64,000 nucleotides of DNA from Mucilaginibacter straminoryzae (GTDB taxonomy: Bacteria > Bacteroidota > Bacteroidia > Sphingobacteriales > Sphingobacteriaceae). Shown one piece after another: positions 57,594 through 64,000 of this stretch. Every line of letters starts with the position of its first letter. Positions within the stretch are counted from its first letter, which is position 1. The DNA is taken from the NCBI RefSeq assembly GCF_022953055.1, contig NZ_JALJEJ010000004.1:310001-374000 (forward strand), read 5' to 3'. The translations under genes were made by a program, and so were the position numbers. The notes under the pieces are model-generated. The model did no database searches. It saw only the letters and a list, made by a program, of their open reading frames with translations, and was not told where the DNA came from.

Positions 57594-60002
57594 ATGAAAC
57601 TTTTTCTCATCACCTTTATCTATAGCTGCATTTCAATCATATGTTTTGCACAACACCCGGGTACTGTTACCATTAAAGGCATGGTGCGCGATAGCGCTAC
57701 GCACAAGCCTGTCGATTATGCCAGCATCAGCCTGATCGCACAAAATAACAATCCGGTTAAAGCAACTTACACCCTGGCGAATGGCGCTTTTAAACTAACT
57801 GCCCCAAGCCAGGCATCGTACAACTTAACCATCTCTTTCATTGGCTTCCGTAAAAAAACAATCGATATAAATGCCGCTGAGCATGATCAGGACTTAGGCA
57901 TGATAGACCTGGTGCCTGATCAAAAACAACTGAAAGAGGTAAACGTAAAATCTTACCGTCCACTGGTGAAACAAGAGGCGGACCGCATCAGTTATGATCT
58001 ACAGGCAGACCCGGAAAGTAAAGCCAGCACCGTGCTGGACATGCTGCGGAAAGTTCCTTACATCACCGTGGACGCAGACCAGCAGATAAAGCTGAAAGGC
58101 AACAGCGATTATAAGATCTATATTAATAACAAACCTTCGGGCATGATTTCGAACAATCCTGTGGCGGTGCTTAAAAGCATGCCTGCCTCAACCATACAGC
58201 GGATTGAAGTGATCACCAATCCATCTTCTAAATACGATGCAGAAGGGGTTTCAGGTATCATCAACATCATTACTGTTAAGAAACGCTTTGACGGTTACAA
58301 CGGAAGCATTAATATTAATGAAAGCTTCCCTGCCGGGGGACCAGGCGCTGGCGGCTCGTTAAACGTAAAAGCCGGTAAACTTGGCATATCCTTATACACT
58401 GGCGGAGGATTAAGCAATACGCCAGAGGTAGCCAATAGCTATAACCGCAACGCTACCGGAGCAATCAAAAGCAACCTGAACCAGAACGGAACGTTAGCCA
58501 ATAATAGCCGCAACGGGTATTTAGGTACGGAGTTGAGCTACGAAGCCGATAGCTTGAATTTAATATCCCTTCAGTTTAATACTTCGGGTAACCATAATCA
58601 CACAAAAGATAACCGCATCTCTGCACTTTACCAGGACGCCGGTTTAACCCAAGGATACCATCTGTTTAATGATGGGATACAAACCGGCAGCGGGGCAGAC
58701 ATTTCGCTTAATTATCAGTTAGGGTCGAAGAAAGATAAGAACCGGTTACTGACCTTATCAGCTCAGTACTCTAATTACAACAACAGCCAGAACAACGCTA
58801 TTGGGTTCGATAACCGTTTCCAGTTTACGAATCCTGATTATCGGCAGTACAACAAGGGAACTACTAAAGAAAAAACATTACAGGCTGATTATATTTATCC
58901 CTTAAAAAAGCTAACGATAGAAGCTGGCGCTAAAGCAATTTTCAGGGATAATTCCAGTGATTTTACGACAGATACGCTCCAGGCACAAAGTGGCAATTAC
59001 GTGCGCAACAATGCGCTGAATGATAGTTATAGTAACAAACAAACGATAACTGCCCTGTACAACACCTATCGGTATTCATCTAAATCATTAAACGTGAGTG
59101 GCGGACTTCGCCTTGAACACACCAATACGGATATTGATTTTACTTCAACAGCCACTACCATCCACCAGAATTATTTTAACCTGGTCCCGAACGTTTCTTT
59201 TAACAAAGATTTCAAAACCAGCAGTGTTAATTTTGGCTATTCGATGCGGATTAACAGGCCGGGCATAAACAGGCTGAATCCTTTTGTCGACAGGTCTAAC
59301 CCCAATGTGGAGTCGAGCGGCAACCCCGACTTGAAAGCTTCCTCTATCAACAGCATCAATATTGGATATAATACCCAAACCAAGCTGGCCGTAACCGCCG
59401 GTATGAATTACATATTTGTAAATAACCTGGCCTTGCAGGTTTGGACGTTTGACCCTACTACCAATATCACTAAGATAACTTATGAAAATTTGGGTAAAGG
59501 CGGTGGTGTTACCGGAAACCTGAACCTCAGATACCCGGTAAGCGACCACATCAGAACTTCATTTAACGGCAATGCCAGTTACGTAAGTTTGCAGGGCACC
59601 AGTAACGGGCAGTTTATCAAAAACGCAAGATTATCATTAGATTTTTATGGTTCGGTTGCTTACAAAATAAAAGATGACTTTCAGCCATATGTAAACCTGC
59701 AATACAGTGGCCCTAATCAAACCTCGTTACAGGGACACACCAACCGTTTATTCAGCGTGAGCGTTGGCACCAGTAAAGACCTGATAAAAAACAAACTGTC
59801 ATTATCGGCTTATGTAAATAATCCTTTCACTAAGATGCGCAACAAGCAGACGTTTACCGAAGGACCCGGTTTTACCGAAACAACTACCCGCGAGGAATAT
59901 TTCCGGAGTGTGCGCGTTAGCCTGAATTATAACTTCGGAAAGCTAAAAGATCGGATACGTAAAACTGAAAAAGGTATTAAAAATGATGACCTGGACAATT
60001 AA
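57594..60002 (+). CDS. Outer-membrane beta-barrel receptor-like protein
   Basis: This 802-residue protein, from the ATG at 57594 (MKLFLITFIYSCISIICFAQ), has a signal peptide, a CarboxypepD_reg-like domain (VTIKGMVRDSATHKPVDYAS), a plug region (VLDMLRKVPYITVDADQQIK with IEVITNPSSKYDAEG), and a C-terminal barrel of the OMP_b-brl_3 type. A TTG nine codons upstream is not needed. It resembles TonB-dependent receptors without a clear TonB box and may move or bind a polymer or peptide. It follows the small membrane protein by 108 bases. Confidence 0.85.
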   Translation: MKLFLITFIYSCISIICFAQHPGTVTIKGMVRDSATHKPVDYASISLIAQNNNPVKATYTLANGAFKLTAPSQASYNLTISFIGFRKKTIDINAAEHDQDLGMIDLVPDQKQLKEVNVKSYRPLVKQEADRISYDLQADPESKASTVLDMLRKVPYITVDADQQIKLKGNSDYKIYINNKPSGMISNNPVAVLKSMPASTIQRIEVITNPSSKYDAEGVSGIINIITVKKRFDGYNGSININESFPAGGPGAGGSLNVKAGKLGISLYTGGGLSNTPEVANSYNRNATGAIKSNLNQNGTLANNSRNGYLGTELSYEADSLNLISLQFNTSGNHNHTKDNRISALYQDAGLTQGYHLFNDGIQTGSGADISLNYQLGSKKDKNRLLTLSAQYSNYNNSQNNAIGFDNRFQFTNPDYRQYNKGTTKEKTLQADYIYPLKKLTIEAGAKAIFRDNSSDFTTDTLQAQSGNYVRNNALNDSYSNKQTITALYNTYRYSSKSLNVSGGLRLEHTNTDIDFTSTATTIHQNYFNLVPNVSFNKDFKTSSVNFGYSMRINRPGINRLNPFVDRSNPNVESSGNPDLKASSINSINIGYNTQTKLAVTAGMNYIFVNNLALQVWTFDPTTNITKITYENLGKGGGVTGNLNLRYPVSDHIRTSFNGNASYVSLQGTSNGQFIKNARLSLDFYGSVAYKIKDDFQPYVNLQYSGPNQTSLQGHTNRLFSVSVGTSKDLIKNKLSLSAYVNNPFTKMRNKQTFTEGPGFTETTTREEYFRSVRVSLNYNFGKLKDRIRKTEKGIKNDDLDN

Positions 60003-60277
60003 TATAATTATTGACAAATACGAGGCGCTGTCAGCCTGAGCTTGTCGAAGGCACTCAACCTTTGGCATAGAATGACATAATTTATTTCAAAACGATGACA
60101 GGAAACAGCCTGAACTATTCCTTTCATCTGGAGCAAAGCGAGGGATCTGCCCATAACTTAAGTACAGATTCTTCACTACGTTCAGAATGACAATTTGCGT
60201 GCATGTGCCATAACTTTCCTCCATGCCGGTGTTTTTCACCGGCATGGCTGTTTGAAAATCATCAACCGCGAATCAAC
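60003..60277. repeat. Repeat-rich spacer with a perfect hairpin
   Basis: This 275-base spacer holds CAGCCTGAGCTTGTCGAAGG, a common dispersed repeat word, a GAATGACA-type word, and a perfect 11-base hairpin (CCATGCCGGTG 60221-60231 with CACCGGCATGG 60237-60247). The hairpin is a relative of those at 55872 and 56057. No gene is supported. Confidence 0.65.
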
Positions 60278-61024
60278 CTACAAAGGGACTTCGTAAATAA
60301 AGTAAGGCTTTTCATAACCCAGCTTTGTCAAAATAGGCTTAGCCACATTGAAAACTTTTATCCCGCTGCCGTTGATACTGCCTTCTAATGTTCCGGCGTG
60401 TGCGTGCCCGTGAAAACAAACATTGGCTCCTTTACGCAACATCGGTTCAGCAAGGCGTGATGATCCTAAAAACGGAAATATCGCTTCCGGCTCGCCCACT
60501 ACCGTTGCCTTTACCGGTGCGTAATGCAGAACCGCTACTTTAAACTGCACCATTGGGTCGGCTTCCAGTTTCACCAGGGCTCTTTCCAGGTGCAAGGCTT
60601 CATTGACCGCTTCCTGAACGAAAGCTTTCATAGCGTCTTCGCCAAACATGGTTAGCATGTGAGTATCAAAACCACCGCCGAAACCTTTAATACCTGCAAA
60701 TCCTAAGTTGCCTATCGTTATCGCCTCGCCATCCAACACATGAACATTCTGGTTCTGTATTGCCTGGCGGATCAGCTTGTGCCGTCCTTTCTCATAATCA
60801 TGGTTACCCAGCACGCAAACCACGGGGATCGTGCAATTGCGCAGCTCATCAGAAAGCACCTGAGCTTCGTCTTCGTCGCCGGTATCGGTCAGATCACCGC
60901 AGATCAGCAGCACATCGGCGTTTGCAGAAATATCCCTGAAATAATCTGCGTACTTCCCTTTATCATTTTCCCTTACATGGATATCCCCTACTGCGGCAAT
61001 CTTAAAAATCTTCTTCTCCTCCAT
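60278..61024 (-). CDS. Metallophosphoesterase
   Basis: This 248-residue enzyme belongs to the calcineurin-like phosphoesterases. Metal-binding motifs are GDIHV (about 13), GDLTD, GNHDYEKG, a central LHYAP and GHAHAG. It may cut a phosphodiester or phosphomonoester; the substrate is unknown. It starts two bases after the nucleotidyltransferase gene, so the two are probably co-translated. Confidence 0.88.
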   Translation of the reverse strand: MEEKKIFKIAAVGDIHVRENDKGKYADYFRDISANADVLLICGDLTDTGDEDEAQVLSDELRNCTIPVVCVLGNHDYEKGRHKLIRQAIQNQNVHVLDGEAITIGNLGFAGIKGFGGGFDTHMLTMFGEDAMKAFVQEAVNEALHLERALVKLEADPMVQFKVAVLHYAPVKATVVGEPEAIFPFLGSSRLAEPMLRKGANVCFHGHAHAGTLEGSINGSGIKVFNVAKPILTKLGYEKPYFIYEVPL

Positions 61025-61026
61025 AG

Positions 61027-61764
61027 CTAAACAGTCACAATGGTATACGATTTATAGTCCCACTCCTTCACATCTACGGCATACTGCGTCTGATCGATCA
61101 ACGGCCCGCGGCATACCTTCACTACGGGTGGCGGCAAATCATACTGTTCCTGTGCACGTTTAATCAACTCGTCAAATACCCATTTAGGAATGATGTCCCG
61201 ATAGTCTGCCGGATACACAAACTGAAATTGTATTACCTGGCTTAGCAGCAGGTGCCAGTGTTCTTCCAGCTTATCAAAAAGGCGTTCCCAGTTTAAGTCT
61301 TTCCCGCTTTTTAACAGGATGTGGTTCATATCCGCACCATCGTAACGTTCGCGGTTCTGTACGTAGATCTTGCTCCAGAAAAGTTCTTCCACCGGCATAA
61401 TCCTCACATCGCAACCGAACAAGGTACTGCATACCGAGTACTCGAACCAGCTATCATCAACACGCACAACGTTATTTACATTACCGAAGATCAGATCGAT
61501 AAAATAGTCGCCATAGAATATCTTGGCCAACCAGCGCACATCGGTATATTCTGTCTTGTAACCCTGGTCGGCAAAGTACTTCAATATTTTCGGTGCATCA
61601 GTGTGTTTGCAATAAACGTCCAAGTCTTTCGTATCGCGAAACAGTCCGGTATAGTGAAAAACGGCAAAGGCTCCTCCCAATAAATAGTCGGCGCCACACT
61701 CGTTAAGTGCACTTAGTGCCCTGCTAAAAAATGCGTGTGCTTCTTTATCGTCATTTATGGTCAT
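61027..61764 (-). CDS. Nucleotidyltransferase superfamily protein
   Basis: This 245-residue protein has LLGGAFAVFHYTG and DTKDLDVYC, the G(G/S)...DxD arrangement of the DNA polymerase beta-like nucleotidyltransferases, close to the AbiEii/MNT type. The C-terminal part is helical. It is followed at once by the metallophosphoesterase. The pair could add and remove a nucleotide group, but no target is evident and no antitoxin-like small gene adjoins. Confidence 0.75.
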   Translation of the reverse strand: MTINDDKEAHAFFSRALSALNECGADYLLGGAFAVFHYTGLFRDTKDLDVYCKHTDAPKILKYFADQGYKTEYTDVRWLAKIFYGDYFIDLIFGNVNNVVRVDDSWFEYSVCSTLFGCDVRIMPVEELFWSKIYVQNRERYDGADMNHILLKSGKDLNWERLFDKLEEHWHLLLSQVIQFQFVYPADYRDIIPKWVFDELIKRAQEQYDLPPPVVKVCRGPLIDQTQYAVDVKEWDYKSYTIVTV

Positions 61765-61928
61765 AATAGGTAGAATTAATGCTACAAATGTTTGTTAGCA
61801 AAGTTCCTCATACAACTTTATTAAGCCGCTTTGTGTTTTTATTTGGCGGCAATATGTTATAAGCCGTATTTTTTCTTCGCGGATTGTAACATCCGGAATC
61901 AAGCAAAGTTTAAATAGGAAAAAGCAAA

Positions 61929-62732
61929 ATGATGATGAGAAACGACGAAATAGACTACCGCATTTTTGGCGAAGAAATGCAGTATGTAGAAATAGAACTC
62001 GACCCGGGGGAAACGGCCGTGGCCGAATCCGGTGCTTTTATGATGATGGACGAAGGCGTACAGATGCAGACGATCTTCGGCGATGGCAGCAACCAACAGG
62101 GCGGCGGCGGCATTATGGGCAAAATCTTCAGTGCAGGCAAGCGCTTACTGGTTGGCGAAAGCCTGTTCATGACGGCATTTACCCACATAGGTGGTGTAGG
62201 CAAACGCAGGGTTAGCTTCGCTTCGCCTTATCCTGGTAAAATTATCCCGATAGACCTTGCACAAATGGGCAACGCCGTAATTTGCCAAAAAGATGCTTTC
62301 CTGGCAGCGGCAAAAGGTGTGGCGATCAACATCGAATTCCAGCGCAAGCTGGGCACCGGCTTATTTGGTGGCGAGGGATTTATTATGGAGCGCTTAGAAG
62401 GTGATGGCATGGCCTTCCTGCACGCCGGTGGTCACGTTTTTGAGCGTGTGTTGCAACCTGGTGAACAGATTAAAATTGACACCGGGTGTTTAGTTGCCTA
62501 TACTCGTGGTGTCGACTTCGATATACAGTTTATCGGTGGTATCCGTAACAAACTGTTCGGCGGCGAAGGTTTCTTCTTCGCTACACTAAGAGGCCCTGGC
62601 CGGGTATGGATACAAACCTTGCCGGTTAGCCGGTTGGCCAGCCGTATTTTAGGCTATGCAACAGGCCCACGGCGCGAAGAAGGCAGCATTTTAGGTGGTT
62701 TAGGCAATTTATTAGACGGCGACGGCTTTTAA
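61929..62732 (+). CDS. AIM24/TIGR00266 family protein
   Basis: This 267-residue protein is built of repeated beta strands with Gly-rich turns, as in the TIGR00266/AIM24 family. VEIELDPGETAVAESGAFMM, FFATLRGPGRVWIQTLPVSR and GVDFDIQFIGGIRNKLFGGE are family features. The family has no settled function in bacteria. The start is one of three ATG in a row (61929-61937). Confidence 0.85.
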   Translation: MMMRNDEIDYRIFGEEMQYVEIELDPGETAVAESGAFMMMDEGVQMQTIFGDGSNQQGGGGIMGKIFSAGKRLLVGESLFMTAFTHIGGVGKRRVSFASPYPGKIIPIDLAQMGNAVICQKDAFLAAAKGVAINIEFQRKLGTGLFGGEGFIMERLEGDGMAFLHAGGHVFERVLQPGEQIKIDTGCLVAYTRGVDFDIQFIGGIRNKLFGGEGFFFATLRGPGRVWIQTLPVSRLASRILGYATGPRREEGSILGGLGNLLDGDGF

Positions 62733-62871
62733 ATTTTATGGCTTTTAGGCACAACTGTATGTGCTTAGTTTTCAGCCATTCCCTTGCTAATCTTAGCTGA
62801 TTTTTAAACCTTGGCCTTAAAATTGTGTTTATGAATAATAACAATCAGTAATTATTTAATTCACATACCTT

Positions 62872-63201
62872 ATGAAAAAGATACTCGTTTGTATTTGCCT
62901 TATACTTGGAATAGTTGTAGCAAATCTGAATGGATACGCACAGGAAAAGAAAAAAATGAGCTCACAGGCTAAAGGCGCCATTATTGGTGGTGCCGGTGGT
63001 GCAATCGCCGGCGGCCTGATCGGCCACGGTGTTAAAGGCGCGCTGATCGGTGGTGCTATAGGTGCCGGTGGTGGTTATATCATTGGTAACGAACACCGCC
63101 GTAACGTAGAAAAAAGAAGAGCAGCTTATCGCCGCGGTTACCGCAAAGGTTACTATACACGCGCTGCTTATCACAAAACCACCGTTAAGAAAAATTATTA
63201 A
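62872..63201 (+). CDS. Secreted glycine-zipper protein
   Basis: This 109-residue protein has a signal peptide (about 1-24) and a glycine-zipper segment (GAIIGGAGGAIAGGLIG and GALIGGAIGAGGGYIIG), which may insert in or associate with a membrane. A basic Arg/Tyr-rich tail follows. Such small proteins are often stress-induced. A terminator follows at 63225. Confidence 0.75.
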   Translation: MKKILVCICLILGIVVANLNGYAQEKKKMSSQAKGAIIGGAGGAIAGGLIGHGVKGALIGGAIGAGGGYIIGNEHRRNVEKRRAAYRRGYRKGYYTRAAYHKTTVKKNY

Positions 63202-63224
63202 TTTTAATAGATCGTATAACTGCA

Positions 63225-63256
63225 AGCCCCTGAGATGATCAGGGGCTTCTTTATTT
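63225..63256 (+). terminator. Terminator after the glycine-zipper gene
   Basis: AAGCCCCTGA pairs with TCAGGGGCTT around GATGA, followed by CTTTATTTT. It lies 23 bases after the stop and just before the broken Nudix gene. Confidence 0.9.
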
Positions 63257-63265
63257 TATAACCTT

Positions 63266-63840
63266 ATGGATGCAACCATTAATTTGCAGCATACAGACCT
63301 GCTTTCTGATGAACGTTATCAGCTAAAAAAATATAGCTATCAACTTATTGATGGTGATCAGTCAACCAACAAAGTAACCGAGCTTTATATACGTCCCGAT
63401 GCTGTAGCCGTTTTACCTTACGACGAAGAAAGACAAACGTTTTTACTAACCCGTCAATTCAGGTTGGTGGCTTGCCTCAATGGTACATCTTCGGGGTATG
63501 TGATAGAGGCTTGTGCCGGTTTAATAGACGATAACCAACAACCAGAATAAACGGTAAAAAGAGAAGCTCTGGAAGAATTGGGGTACCAATTGGACAGTTT
63601 GGAAAAAATAGCCTCAGGATATACTTCTGTCGGCGCCATAACAGAACAGGTACATTTCTTTATTGCCCCCTATTCGCAACAACATAGAATTTCTAAAGGC
63701 GGCGGGCTGGAAGAGGAAGGGGAAGCGGTGGAGACATAGAAATAAGCGTTACCGATGCGTTGAAGAAGCTTCAAAACGGCGAATTCAATGATGTAAAGAC
63801 AATTTTAATGCTTCATCACTATTTTTTGAGAAGAACTTAA
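63266..63840 (+). pseudogene. Broken NudK-like Nudix hydrolase gene
   Basis: The reading frame starts ATG at 63266 and encodes a NudK-like sequence: LTRQFRLVACLNGTSSGYVI and EACAGLIDD. An in-frame TAA at 63548-63550 breaks the Nudix box, which then goes on in the same frame as TVKREALEELGY and TEQVHFFIAPYS. A frameshift near 63730 then moves the end (DIEISVTDALKKLQNGEFND through LHHYFLRRT) to another frame, ending at TAA 63840. A Gln replaces the usual Glu at the sixth position after the box Gly. NudK-type enzymes hydrolyse GDP-mannose; this copy is dead as read. Confidence 0.85.
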
Positions 63841-63933
63841 CGAAATGCTTTTAAATTGTTTATCTTGTGCTAATGGCATTTCATGACATTTGGCTGACTA
63901 TTTGATACGATAGGGTAAACTCTGCAAATTAGG

Positions 63934-64000
63934 ATGAAGAAACTTTTCACCTGCTTTTCTTTACTGCTATTGCCTTTTATGCTTTTCGCACAAAAGCATA
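63934..64000 (+). CDS. Start of a secreted protein, partial
   Basis: Only the first 22 codons are in the window. They read MKKLFTCFSLLLLPFMLFAQ, a signal peptide with a cleavage site at FAQ. An AGG just before the ATG and the position after the Nudix pseudogene support the start. The product cannot be told. Confidence 0.6.
   Translation, partial: MKKLFTCFSLLLLPFMLFAQKH

Noticed and set aside
61027-61764. Toxin-antitoxin system of the AbiE or MNT/HEPN type
   Set aside because: No small antitoxin-like or HEPN partner adjoins; the only close gene is a metallophosphoesterase.

Overview
The window looks like a chromosomal segment of a Bacteroidota species of the Sphingobacteriaceae type (Mucilaginibacter/Pedobacter-like). 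Grounds: house-keeping genes with Bacteroidota-style promoters (TTG, about 18 bases, TAnnTTTG), a DUF3467 gene near rpoC, an rpsU-xerC-hpf cluster, a short Wza paired with a fused Wzc kinase, CarboxypepD_reg-type outer-membrane barrels, and a moderate GC content. The genus is inferred from gene content and style, not from a search.

Positions 1-28794 hold a capsule/exopolysaccharide locus, almost all on the minus strand and read from right to left. It starts with a DUF3467 gene, the Wza export channel, the Wzc tyrosine autokinase and a Wzx-like flippase. Then come eleven glycosyltransferases, two sugar acyltransferases and one Wzy/WaaL-type membrane protein. It closes with nucleotide-sugar genes for GDP-L-fucose (gmd, fcl), UDP-glucuronate (ugd), UDP-xylose (UXS type) and dTDP-L-rhamnose (rfbD and a partial rfbA that runs off the left edge). 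A secreted 763-residue protein of unknown function sits on the plus strand inside it. No priming sugar-phosphate transferase is present in the window. The locus carries two separate tandem duplications. Each copied one glycosyltransferase plus a piece of its neighbour, and each left a broken gene fragment between the copies.

Positions 29047-43760 hold an outer-membrane-type protein gene and then the conserved information-processing block on the minus strand: tRNA-Thr, tRNA-Tyr, tRNA-Gly, tRNA-Thr, tuf, tRNA-Trp, secE, nusG, rplK, rplA, rplJ, rplL, rpoB, rpoC. Several spacers in this block hold long imperfect inverted repeats, each built from different short words. Upstream of it is rpsU-xerC-hpf, where rpsU has a strong Shine-Dalgarno sequence, unusual in this phylum.

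Positions 45573-52733 hold a PfkB kinase, an aquaporin with an altered first NPA box, an mlaEFD-type lipid transport operon, a GH26 glycosidase and a membrane histidine kinase. Positions 52864-64000 are a mixed region: apt, a lipoprotein, a DUF2130 coiled-coil protein with a nuclease-like motif, an ECF sigma factor with its partner, an outer-membrane barrel protein, a metallophosphoesterase-nucleotidyltransferase pair, an AIM24 protein, a glycine-zipper protein, a broken NudK-like Nudix gene and the start of a secreted protein. Its spacers hold hairpins and a possible non-coding mobile element.

No CRISPR array, rRNA gene, transposase or phage gene was seen. The strongest unusual signals are the two duplication scars, the palindromic spacers in the tRNA/rpo block, the element near 53.4-53.9 kb, the rpsU leader and the broken Nudix gene.
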